A DNA stretch of 64,000 bases. Source: an uncultured Spirochaetia bacterium (GTDB lineage Bacteria; Spirochaetota; Spirochaetia; CAKZLE01). The notes under the pieces are model-generated. The model made no database searches and was not told where the DNA came from. It worked only from the letters and a program-made list of their open reading frames with translations. The position numbers and the translations under genes are program-made. The stretch covers positions 1-64,000 of the forward strand of contig CAKZLE010000004.1 in assembly GCA_937125225.1 (NCBI GenBank), read 5' to 3'. Below, in pieces: positions 55,822 through 64,000 of the stretch; position 1 is the stretch's first letter; each line of letters begins with the position of its first letter.

Positions 55822-56511
55822 ATGGAGGTGTTGAAGTTGATAAAGAATACCATACAAGTCATGAAAACAAAACATATCAATTACCTACGAGAAGATGGTC
55901 AAAAGATCAAACATAAACCCTGGTTAGGTGATTTATTCTCATTCCTGTATGATTCAATCATGACTAGATCTATATTTCCTAAGAAATTTGGTGCCTCAAT
56001 CAAAGAACATACTCGATTCTTAGAAAATGAATGTATAGATATACATAACAGAAGGGTCTTGGAACTAGCTACTGGTAGTGGGTCGATTACCGAGGTTCTT
56101 CCTTGTGATAATACCTATCGAGGGATAGATATCAGTGAAGGTCTGTTAAGAATCGCATATAGAAAATTCCTGTTACAGGGTTTTGAAGATTTTGAGCTGT
56201 TTGTGTGTGATGCTGAAGCCTTGCCGTTTGAAGATGATCAATTTGACCTATGCATCTGTAATCTCTCATTGAATTTCTTCAACAACCTTGATCGAGTGGT
56301 TAAAGAGTTGAAAAGAGTAATCATACCTGAAGGGGTCTTTATATGCAGTGTTCCGGTTCCGGAGAGAAATACCAAAGACAGTGAAATAAGAGGTCACTTA
56401 CTCTCGGAAAGCGAACTGAGAACGTTATTTGAACAAAACGGTTTCTCAATCTCTTCATACGATTTCGTGAATGGGGCAATCTTGTATTTCAAGGGTATAA
56501 AGATTGATTAG
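55822..56511 (+). CDS. Class I SAM-dependent methyltransferase
   Basis: Protein of 229 aa. The SAM-binding motif I is VLELATGSGSITEVLP near residue 80, acidic GIDISEGLLRIA is motif II, and the motif post-I region reads DAEALPFEDDQFDLCICNLSLNFF, with a GVFICSVPVP strand later. This is a small-molecule or lipid methyltransferase-type fold (Methyltransf_11). Start is uncertain: ATG at 55822, a TTG at 55837 well placed behind GGAGGTG, or ATG at 55861. No neighbour suggests a substrate. Confidence 0.85.
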   Translation: MEVLKLIKNTIQVMKTKHINYLREDGQKIKHKPWLGDLFSFLYDSIMTRSIFPKKFGASIKEHTRFLENECIDIHNRRVLELATGSGSITEVLPCDNTYRGIDISEGLLRIAYRKFLLQGFEDFELFVCDAEALPFEDDQFDLCICNLSLNFFNNLDRVVKELKRVIIPEGVFICSVPVPERNTKDSEIRGHLLSESELRTLFEQNGFSISSYDFVNGAILYFKGIKID

Positions 56512-56896
56512 GAGACTTGCGGTTGGGACACTTGAACTGATTTAATAAGACTCTGTATTTCTTTATGAGAATATAATTTGGAAAATCTTAATGACTTCCC
56601 ACCCAACCCTTTAGTTCAATACGATTAATTCCTCACCTCTGTACTCTTATGATATATTGGTGCATTTCATGTTCAATGTATATAGTGCAGATCTTTATTA
56701 GTTATTTTTTTGAGATTTACCTGTGTATCAATTGGGATAAGAAAGAAAATAAATTAATAAACTCTTTGTTATAGTAGAATATACTATCTATATGTTATGA
56801 TGCTATTCAGAAAATATCGTGGTCTGATTATTCAAGAATAGGAGCTTTAATATAGAAATCTTATTAGAATAATCCCTCCTTAGAATAGGATGTACT
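56512..56896. other. AT-rich intergenic region
   Basis: About 385 bp of strongly AT-rich DNA without an open frame of interest. Possible -10 boxes are frequent and give no information. It begins the AT-rich block that contains the CotH-type gene. Confidence 0.45.
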
Positions 56897-59563
56897 ATGA
56901 ATGATTTGAGTTTAAGAAGATATTGTACTATGACGATAGGTATTATACTCCTACTATTGGTTGCAGGTTGTGAGACGATAGAACCCAATAGTGAAGAGCC
57001 TTTTTCTGTGAAAGATGAAAAGCGGTATGAAGAAATTATTAATGACCGTTGCGCCCGGCTCAATAGACAAGATGTCAGTTCCGTAGTTATCAATGAGGTC
57101 TCAATCTGGAATCATTCTGAACTCGAGACCGAAGATGGAGAGTTCCCTAGTTGGTTAGAAATAAAGAACAATATGGAGCTTCCTCAATCCATAGAGGGTT
57201 GGAGGATCAAGATACATGATCAGGATGGTTCTTCCTTGGTATTACCTCCTTTTCCAGCCTTGATGCTTGAACCTGATGAGATAAAGGTGATTGCCTTTGT
57301 TCCAAAGCTCTCTAAGCTTCCCGTAGTTAGTATCAGAGTTGGTACCGATCTCCCTAAAAGTACGATTGCTTTGGAGCTTCTCGATCCTATGGGTACTTCA
57401 GTTAATCTTTTCAATCTGAACGAGGTTGCTCCTTATGATTGGACTCAACCTTCAAAGAGAGATTTTTCCCAGTTTCGAAGAACTTCGTTGGTTAGAGAGA
57501 TCTTGAGTGGATGTCATGCAACACCAGGATTAGAGAATGATGTGATTATCCCCTCACCAGTATTTAAGCAGGATTCTGGCTTCTTTGAAGAGTTTATATT
57601 GCAATTTGAAACTTCAACTCTTCCTGAAGGGTATCAGATTGTTTATACGATCAATGATGGTCAGTTATGGGATGATGATGTTCTATTTGGATATCACAAG
57701 TGGGATTATCCAACCCTTGTTAGTGGTGTGAGATATACTGGTCCTGTCACTCTTGACAAGACTTCTGTGGTGAAAGCTCGTGTATTTGCTCCGAGTGGGG
57801 CTTGTGGTCCTCTGGAGACAAGAACATATTTTATTGGAGAGAAGACAGATCTTCCCATAGTTTCTCTTACAATAGATCCTGCTGATCTTTGGGATGCTGT
57901 TGAGGGGATATATACCGAAGGTCCTGATCCAGAGGATCGAAATTATTTGAAGAAAGCTTACCGTTCTCTTCATATGGAATATTTTCCAGATGATTCTTCA
58001 ATTGCATCTGTTATCGATGGTGATTTTCCTTTCAGGATATTTGGATACTATTCTAGATATTATCCTCAGAAATCTTTAGCTATCTATGCGAACAGTCATA
58101 GAAAATCTGATCTAATCCCAAATTTTTTCTTCGAGACTGGATCTGCCAAGGATATAGATTCTCTCTCTGCTATTGTCATGAGGAACTCCGGTGGAGATAA
58201 CTCTAGAACGATGTTCAGAGATGCGTTAGCAACTGAAATCACCACCGGCTATGATATTGAAATGCAGGATAATAGGGCGGTAATTGCTTTTATAAATGGG
58301 CAGTATTGGGGAATCTACAATATTAGAGAGAAGATAAATGAGTATTTTCTTGAAGATCATACAGGAATGAATCCCCAAAAGATCGATCTGATCGAAGGAG
58401 TTTACCGTGAATATATGACAGTCAATGAGGGTGATTTCGAAAAAATGGATGAACTGATCGAACTCATTAAAAACTATGATCCAAAATATGAGATAGCATA
58501 TAATCAATATGGGGATTTGATCGATATAGATAATTTTATTGATTATATGATCTTTCAGGTCTTTATCAATAATACTGACTGGCCATGGAATAATACTAAG
58601 TACTGGAGACCTAGGACTGAGGATGGGAAATGGCGATTTATCTTGTTCGATACTGATGGATGTATGGATACAAAAGAATACCATACTAGTCACTTACCAG
58701 AAGAGGGCTATGCTCATGGGTTATCAAGTTTCGATATGCTCTCTTTTGTTAGTTCAGAAAATAACCCCGCTGTGGTTTGTAAGTTGCTGGCAAGGTTACT
58801 CAGAAATCAAGAATTCTATGATAAGTTCATCGCAAGGTTTGAGTTTCTTCTTGATACTCATTTGACATCAGAGATGTTTCAAGAAAAGATTGACGAACAT
58901 GTTGGGAACATAGAGGGGGAGATTCCAAGACATTGTGATCGTTGGACCTATAAGGATGAAGAGACTGGAGAACATATTAAAAGATCTTTTGAAGTATGGG
59001 AACAAGAGGTTCAGGTATTACGGGATTTTGTAGATCAGCGTATAGATTATATTGAAGAATATCTTACTGCTTTTCAAGAAAGGGTTCACCCTCCAGGTTT
59101 GGAACGGATAGAGAATGGAGGATTCGAAGATGAAGACTATTCTATGTGGAACATGGTTTGGTCAGAAGATTCTGTTAATAGTAGGATTCTTGAGTTAGAT
59201 GGTTCAAGAGTTGGCTATTTGAAGATGATAGAAGGGGAAAAGAATCCTTGGGATGCAGTCTCTTATGTCTATGATGATATTTTCATGCAAACTGGTGAGA
59301 TTCTCAAGTTTTCTTTTGATGTTCGGGTTAATACTAAACTTACTGGTGATGAGGTCCTCAGAGTCAAAATTTTCGAGATTACATCGCATGATATGATTGC
59401 TGTAAAGGACTTTATACCAAGAACTGATTGGAATAGGGAAAGTATGACCTTTACCTATAGTGGGCCGACGATTTTTTCAGGTCGTATGCAGTTTAGGGTT
59501 GGAAACCTCAATACCGGACAGGAGATGTATCTAGATAATATTACCCTTGAGGTCGTGAACTGA
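56897..59563 (+). CDS. Lipoprotein with lamin-tail, CotH-kinase and C-terminal carbohydrate-binding-type domains
   Basis: Exported lipoprotein of 888 aa, lipobox VAGC (Cys25). A lamin-tail-type domain occupies about 60-165 (VVINEVSIWN, SWLEIKNN, IEGWRI). A chitobiase-C-terminal-like beta domain follows at 205-300, then a CotH kinase domain at about 305-690. The latter has MRNSGGDNSRTMFRDALATE, GQYWGIYNIREKI, NNTDWPWNNTKYW and the metal-site region RFILFDTDGCMD. The last 180 residues look like a CBM4/9-type jelly roll. CotH enzymes phosphorylate proteins outside the cytoplasm or on spore coats. In this setting the protein may act on surface or extracellular-matrix targets. The gene is markedly more AT-rich than its neighbours. 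Confidence 0.88.
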   Translation: MNDLSLRRYCTMTIGIILLLLVAGCETIEPNSEEPFSVKDEKRYEEIINDRCARLNRQDVSSVVINEVSIWNHSELETEDGEFPSWLEIKNNMELPQSIEGWRIKIHDQDGSSLVLPPFPALMLEPDEIKVIAFVPKLSKLPVVSIRVGTDLPKSTIALELLDPMGTSVNLFNLNEVAPYDWTQPSKRDFSQFRRTSLVREILSGCHATPGLENDVIIPSPVFKQDSGFFEEFILQFETSTLPEGYQIVYTINDGQLWDDDVLFGYHKWDYPTLVSGVRYTGPVTLDKTSVVKARVFAPSGACGPLETRTYFIGEKTDLPIVSLTIDPADLWDAVEGIYTEGPDPEDRNYLKKAYRSLHMEYFPDDSSIASVIDGDFPFRIFGYYSRYYPQKSLAIYANSHRKSDLIPNFFFETGSAKDIDSLSAIVMRNSGGDNSRTMFRDALATEITTGYDIEMQDNRAVIAFINGQYWGIYNIREKINEYFLEDHTGMNPQKIDLIEGVYREYMTVNEGDFEKMDELIELIKNYDPKYEIAYNQYGDLIDIDNFIDYMIFQVFINNTDWPWNNTKYWRPRTEDGKWRFILFDTDGCMDTKEYHTSHLPEEGYAHGLSSFDMLSFVSSENNPAVVCKLLARLLRNQEFYDKFIARFEFLLDTHLTSEMFQEKIDEHVGNIEGEIPRHCDRWTYKDEETGEHIKRSFEVWEQEVQVLRDFVDQRIDYIEEYLTAFQERVHPPGLERIENGGFEDEDYSMWNMVWSEDSVNSRILELDGSRVGYLKMIEGEKNPWDAVSYVYDDIFMQTGEILKFSFDVRVNTKLTGDEVLRVKIFEITSHDMIAVKDFIPRTDWNRESMTFTYSGPTIFSGRMQFRVGNLNTGQEMYLDNITLEVVN

Positions 59564-59834
59564 TAAATAATTAGAAAATGTTACAGAGATTATTGGTATA
59601 GTCAAAAGGATGAATTACTTATAAAAAGTCACTGATAGAATGAGTTGCACTAAATACAGTCTTGATGAGATCGAGTCTGTCAATATTCTTGAGAGAACTT
59701 TCCTGTATCTTTTATCCTATCGTCTATTGAACTAGTATCTTACAATTATTGTATATTTACTCTGAGTGTCATTTGGTGTATTATTCCATCTTCATTACAA
59801 CATGTGTTATACTCATAATAATTTGGAGTTATAT

Positions 59835-60935
59835 ATGAAAAAGCATACTAAATCAGTCATAATTATACTATTACTCACCATAGCTGTTCTTCCACTCTTT
59901 TCTACAGAAGATTCGAGGCAGCCCTTCTTACGTTTTGAACTCGCTCCTATGGAGCCCCTGTTCCGAGAACCATTAGCCGATCCCTATTCCTGTTCTTCTA
60001 GTGTGACTCATATGTCCATGAGTGATGAGCAGAGTATTCCTCACACTGTCTTGATCAGTAATGGTGAAGAATATGAGGAGGTCTCTTTCAGGGATGTTGA
60101 CTTTGAGAATAAGAATGAGTTCTTTCAATTGAAAAGTGCCGTCAACATTGGTTTGATGCGGCTTTCTGTAGGACCACTCCAGGTCGAAGGATACCTTCAA
60201 GGAGGGCTCAGTTCCACCTTTCAGGGGTTTGGTGCCCTTGATACATTAGGATTCGGAGGGATCTATGGAGCAGGAGTTTCAGTACGTTTATTCAATGTAC
60301 TTGCTCTACAGGGTGGATTGCATCACTTCTCAGGACACTGGGGTGATGAGACGCTAGTGACTCTCGCAGAAGAAGGTGTAGATCTAGCAAATACCAAACT
60401 CGAAGAGTACACTCGTGGTAACTCCTGGTTAGCAGGATTTTCCCTTGATTTTTCTGAACATGGGCGAATCTATGGATTTGCAGAACTTCCTATGGATCAG
60501 GCCTGGGTCAGACCCGGTATCCATGTTCCCTCTTTCGTATACAAACCAGGCTCAACCGAGCAATTACAGTTTGACTATATAACAGGGCAGGAGGGACTGA
60601 CAGATCTTGAACTCTATGACTCCTCCTACAAAGCATGGAGGCTGCAGTGTGGTCTAGAGTATCGGATTCCGATACTGAAGTTAGGGTCACTTTTTCTAGC
60701 TGGAGACTTTCAGTTTCATCAAGATGGGCAGACGTTACATCAGGTAGGAGCCTACAGCCCAGATAATCCCTGGGAGACTGAATTCACTGTAGGTGGAGGA
60801 TTTGAGTTCGATCAGACCCTTCTTGGACGGAAGATCCGTCTAGAAGCCTACTATCATGATGGGAGATTCCCTGAGTTGAACTTTTTCTATCAACGTAGCA
60901 GATATATCAGTATGGGATTCGCGGTCAACGGATAA
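59835..60935 (+). CDS. Predicted outer-membrane beta-barrel protein, DUF1207-like, paralogue 1
   Basis: About 366 aa from the ATG at 59835 (GGAG 9 nt upstream); the open frame extends 23 codons further left without support. Signal peptide KKHTKSVIIILLLTIAVLPLFS. The mature part alternates short amphipathic strands: LADPYSCSSS, LKSAVNIGLMRLSVG, GLSSTFQGFGALDTLGFGG, HHFSGHWGDE, and ends YYHDGRFPELNFFYQRSRY, ISMGFAVNG. The strand pattern and aromatic C-terminus suggest a small barrel; DUF1207 is my best family guess. It pairs with the similar gene 18 bp downstream. Confidence 0.65.
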   Translation: MKKHTKSVIIILLLTIAVLPLFSTEDSRQPFLRFELAPMEPLFREPLADPYSCSSSVTHMSMSDEQSIPHTVLISNGEEYEEVSFRDVDFENKNEFFQLKSAVNIGLMRLSVGPLQVEGYLQGGLSSTFQGFGALDTLGFGGIYGAGVSVRLFNVLALQGGLHHFSGHWGDETLVTLAEEGVDLANTKLEEYTRGNSWLAGFSLDFSEHGRIYGFAELPMDQAWVRPGIHVPSFVYKPGSTEQLQFDYITGQEGLTDLELYDSSYKAWRLQCGLEYRIPILKLGSLFLAGDFQFHQDGQTLHQVGAYSPDNPWETEFTVGGGFEFDQTLLGRKIRLEAYYHDGRFPELNFFYQRSRYISMGFAVNG

Positions 60936-60953
60936 ACAGGAGAGTTACACAGC

Positions 60954-62027
60954 ATGAGAACAAAACAGCTAATATGGGGAATCCTATTTTTCCTAATCAC
61001 TATTCCAATAACAGCAACACATTCGCCAAGGAGTCTTTCGTTCGATCTATATGCCCCTGCTGCACTCTTTCCGGAGGCCGTTGCAGATCCTCATTCATCT
61101 GCAAGTAAGTTGCATGTCCTGTCAATCCTAGAAGGACAACCGAGAACCATCAAGGTAGAGGGAACTAATACCTATGAGGATGTATCCATCTATACCGGGG
61201 ATAAATATTCTTCGGAAACACTCTATGCACAATTGAAGACTGGTGTGAATCTTGGGCTTTTTCGATTGAGTTACCAGGACTCAGTTGCAGTCGAGTTTGC
61301 ATTTCAGGGAGCTTTGAACTCTGTCTTTCAGGGCTTCGGAGGGGCTGATATGTTAGGCTTTGATGGGAGTTTCTTCATCGGTACCAATGTGAAGCTATTC
61401 AATATATTGACTGCTCGTTATGGATTACAGCACTATTCAGGCCATTATGGTGATGAGACTCTGGAAAATGTTCGTGACCATTCAGGAAGTACTGCTACTC
61501 CTATCGAATACTGTAGGGATAATAATATTCTTGCAGGTATCTCCCTTCCTGTGGGTAACAACCTTCGCTTATATGCAGATGCAAGCAAACCCATTGGGGA
61601 TGCCTGGATGAATCCTGCCGTACATATTCCTTCTTGGGTGATCAAAGAGACCTCTGGTGAACCATTGTATATCTCGGTGTCCAATAACGAAGGAATCGAT
61701 CCTGCGGCTCTGCCAGCCTCTTATAAGGCTTGGATCATCCAGACAGGAGCTGAATTGACTCTCCCAATTGGCTTTGGAGAAATCTTTCTTGCAGGTGATC
61801 TAAAACTTCACCAGGATGGACAGACTAATCATATGCCTGGACAGTATGCTGAAGATGATCCATGGGAGAAAGAGTTCACAGTCGGAGGTGGGATCGCATT
61901 CTATCAGGCTGAGGGGCTTGGAAAAGCACGGCTTGAAGCCTATTACCATGATGGGAGATTTCCCTTGTTGAACTTCTTTTATCAGAGAACGAGATATATC
62001 TCCATCGGATTCGGTTTTAGTGATTAA
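60954..62027 (+). CDS. Predicted outer-membrane beta-barrel protein, DUF1207-like, paralogue 2
   Basis: Protein of 357 aa, a clear paralogue of the 59835-60935 product along its length: shared VADPHSSASKLH, LKTGVNLGLFRLSYQ, QGALNSVFQGFGGADMLGFDG, HYSGHYGDE and the end YYHDGRFPLLNFFYQRTRY, ISIGFGFSD. It has a signal peptide ending near ITATHS. Spacing of 18 bp and GGAGAG upstream support co-transcription. The pair probably arose by tandem duplication long ago, since the proteins are diverged in the extracellular-type loops. Confidence 0.68.
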   Translation: MRTKQLIWGILFFLITIPITATHSPRSLSFDLYAPAALFPEAVADPHSSASKLHVLSILEGQPRTIKVEGTNTYEDVSIYTGDKYSSETLYAQLKTGVNLGLFRLSYQDSVAVEFAFQGALNSVFQGFGGADMLGFDGSFFIGTNVKLFNILTARYGLQHYSGHYGDETLENVRDHSGSTATPIEYCRDNNILAGISLPVGNNLRLYADASKPIGDAWMNPAVHIPSWVIKETSGEPLYISVSNNEGIDPAALPASYKAWIIQTGAELTLPIGFGEIFLAGDLKLHQDGQTNHMPGQYAEDDPWEKEFTVGGGIAFYQAEGLGKARLEAYYHDGRFPLLNFFYQRTRYISIGFGFSD

Positions 62028-62074
62028 TAGCAAATAAGGTTGTTCCATCAAAAAGGCACTTTTGCACTCTGATC

Positions 62075-63868
62075 TCAGGCCTCCTTTGGGCATACCTGAT
62101 TCTTACCAGCTCTTTTTGCCTTATAGAGCTCTTCATCTGCTCTATCTATGACAGAAGAACAGGAATCTCCCTGTTGATAGGTACTGACACCAAGAGAGAT
62201 CGTTTGATTCGGGCTTATAGGGAATTTCGTCTCAGAGGCATTCATTCTCAGATGCTCAGCCATGATAAGCGTCTTTGCTAGAGCTGTCTCAGGACATAGG
62301 ATCAGGAACTCCTCTCCTCCATACCGATATACCGTATCGGTGACCCTGATAGAACTCTGTAGTCTTCTAGCGATCTTCTTGAGAACCTCATCTCCCTCAC
62401 TATGTCCATAATTGTCATTGACCTCTTTAAAATCATCAATATCCAATAAGATGAGAGAGAACGTCGATCCATATCGCCTAGCTCGTTCGATCTCCTGGGA
62501 TAATAGTTCATCTAGCTTCAGACGATTATAGAGACCTGTGAGCTTGTCTGTGACCGATAGGAGCTCTACCTTCTTCTTATCAGTGATATCCTGACCAATC
62601 GAAGTATACCCGATAAGGGTCTTTTCCAGATTATAGAAGGGAATCAACTGCACATCTACCCAGAAGCAATTACCATCTTTGGAGACCTTTTCGATCTCCC
62701 CTGAAAAGACTGAATGAGACCTGATCTTCTCCATGATAGCCTCATAGAGCATATCAGACATATTGCTGCTCCAAAGCTCCCTGAACTGCCTACCTAGAAG
62801 TTCATCACTCTCATACCCACTCAAAGCACAGAAGGCAGCAGAGACTTCAATGATCATTCCCGTCATGTCGATACTCAGAGATATGATATTCTTGTCTATA
62901 AGAGAGAGATATTCCTTCATGGAGCTTTCCATATAGATCCTTTTCTTTATCTCACGCTTCAACCGTCTGTTGATACGATTGAAGCAAAGGATAATAGTTA
63001 CCCCTATGAGTGCCGCGATGAAGATCACTAGGAGTATGTCCTTAAGTTGGATCCCGTGTTCATAGCGAACTGAGAAGTAGGAATCTGTGATCGAATTCTT
63101 TGTAGCTTCTGGGATTGCCTCTAACCCTTTATTGATGATCGAGACTAGTTGAGGCCAGTCGTCACGGATAGCCATCGCATTGGCATGGTTTCCAAAGGGG
63201 GTAGGTGCGGCGATCTTCACGTTATGGAGATCGTTCTGCTTGATGAAGAAACTTCCGGTAGCAAGATTCCCTATATAGGCATCGACCTCTCCCACCGCTA
63301 GAGCCTCTATTGCTAGTTCAGTGGCATGAATCCCTGAATATGGTCTTAAGAGGATCTCAGGATAATTGGTCTCAAGGAGGCTTTGCATGACAAATCCCTC
63401 CTGTACGGCTACAGTCTTTCCATAGAGGTCTCTTATCCCAGAGATGAAGTGTGAATCGTCACGGGTGAAGATGACCCAAGGAGGTGCCACATATTCTGTA
63501 GTGAAGAGCATATGCTCTTTTCTCTCTTCAGTGATCTTTGCAGTGAGGATGAGATCTATATCTTTCTTCAAGGAAAGAGCCTCTAATGCATCAGTCCATT
63601 TCTGTGGATAGGAGACTAGGGTGTAGTCAATATCTAGTCGATCGAAGATGTAGGATATGTAATCAACAGAGATTCCACGATAACTATCATTATCACTCAT
63701 ATGATAGGGGGGCCAATTAGCCACCCTGACAATCACAGCATGCCCTTCCTCGAGCCAAGTGGTCTCTGCAGCAGTCAGTGAGATCGACTCCTCAAAAGAG
63801 GGTTGATCTGCAGAGAGGGAAAAAGAGGTCAGTAGGATAAAGACAATAAGAAAAATCTTTGTTTTCAT
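62075..63868 (-). CDS. Membrane diguanylate cyclase with periplasmic solute-binding sensor and PAS domain
   Basis: Protein of 597 aa. Signal peptide (1-20), family 3 solute-binding-type domain (about 40-270, VIVRVANWPPY...GISVDYISYIF), one transmembrane helix (275-297), PAS (320-430), GGDEF domain (435-597). The active-site motif is GGEEF at 517-521, preceded by the product-inhibition I-site RVTD (508-511), so it should make cyclic di-GMP and be feedback-controlled. The sensor likely binds an amino acid or similar small ligand in the periplasm. The gene is convergent with the barrel pair; the last 130 bases of the window hold nothing more. Confidence 0.92.
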   Translation of the reverse strand: MKTKIFLIVFILLTSFSLSADQPSFEESISLTAAETTWLEEGHAVIVRVANWPPYHMSDNDSYRGISVDYISYIFDRLDIDYTLVSYPQKWTDALEALSLKKDIDLILTAKITEERKEHMLFTTEYVAPPWVIFTRDDSHFISGIRDLYGKTVAVQEGFVMQSLLETNYPEILLRPYSGIHATELAIEALAVGEVDAYIGNLATGSFFIKQNDLHNVKIAAPTPFGNHANAMAIRDDWPQLVSIINKGLEAIPEATKNSITDSYFSVRYEHGIQLKDILLVIFIAALIGVTIILCFNRINRRLKREIKKRIYMESSMKEYLSLIDKNIISLSIDMTGMIIEVSAAFCALSGYESDELLGRQFRELWSSNMSDMLYEAIMEKIRSHSVFSGEIEKVSKDGNCFWVDVQLIPFYNLEKTLIGYTSIGQDITDKKKVELLSVTDKLTGLYNRLKLDELLSQEIERARRYGSTFSLILLDIDDFKEVNDNYGHSEGDEVLKKIARRLQSSIRVTDTVYRYGGEEFLILCPETALAKTLIMAEHLRMNASETKFPISPNQTISLGVSTYQQGDSCSSVIDRADEELYKAKRAGKNQVCPKEA

Positions 63869-64000
63869 GTGTTGAATAATTCTCTCATTTATTCATTTTA
63901 GATGAACTCATACTAGGATGCAATCATTATTAGCCTTTAGTAGCAGAAAACACCGAAAGATACTTAAATGTTCAGTACTCCTTGATGATGGCTTACGATA

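Overview
The window looks like chromosome of a free-living, Gram-negative-type spirochaete, as an inference from gene content. Supporting this are many large exported lipoproteins carrying Listeria/Bacteroides-type (InlB) repeats, DUF285 (BspA-like) repeats, FG-GAP propellers and FGE-sulfatase-like domains. Further support comes from hybrid sensor kinases of Cache and MASE3 type, a sugar-type ABC locus without its own ATPase, and AT-leaning intergenic DNA with good sigma-70-like promoters. No rRNA, tRNA, CRISPR array, prophage or intact insertion sequence was seen.

Layout, left to right. 1-4.2 kb: a BspA-like surface lipoprotein, exodeoxyribonuclease III, and a decayed patch where a second BspA-like gene is fused to an IS3-type orfA remnant. 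4.2-6.5 kb: a double-Cache hybrid histidine kinase whose natural N-terminus is cut by an in-frame TAG. 6.7-13.0 kb: a tandem duplication, with a 3,174-bp offset, of a two-gene unit (predicted beta-rich exported protein plus seven-blade FG-GAP lipoprotein). Its upstream part is almost identical between copies while the propellers have diverged as a mosaic. 13.0-16.8 kb: a DUF4256 gene and a three-gene glycerol-3-phosphate dehydrogenase-type redox operon. 16.9-20.6 kb: an IS30 transposase fragment, a URO-D-family gene behind a perfect 18-bp palindrome, a TspO-like membrane protein and an unexplained cluster of hairpins.

21.0-34.8 kb is an envelope region: a 1304-aa lipoprotein with three FGE-sulfatase-like domains, an SDR enzyme convergent with an AraC regulator, a DUF1566 lipoprotein, an InlB-repeat/PQQ-propeller lipoprotein, and a large unrecognised exported protein. 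35-45.2 kb holds mixed genes: a multi-TM protein with a C-terminal CxxC...CxxC module, a serine hydrolase, DUF2200, an ankyrin-like lipoprotein, a glycosyltransferase, a SulP transporter, a GH84 hexosaminidase, a frameshifted N-formylglutamate amidohydrolase gene and a bacterial-type poly(ADP-ribose) glycohydrolase. 45.4-48.5 kb is a MASE3/PAS hybrid kinase.

48.8-55.6 kb is a coherent catabolic locus. An IclR regulator is divergent from a DHDPS/NAL-family aldolase, an FAD oxidoreductase, an ABC binding protein and two permeases. Three copies of a GGAATAnnTATTCC palindrome in the divergent region are probable IclR operators. 55.8-63.9 kb holds a methyltransferase, a CotH-kinase/lamin-tail lipoprotein in AT-rich DNA, two paralogous outer-membrane-type proteins, and a diguanylate cyclase with a periplasmic solute-binding sensor.
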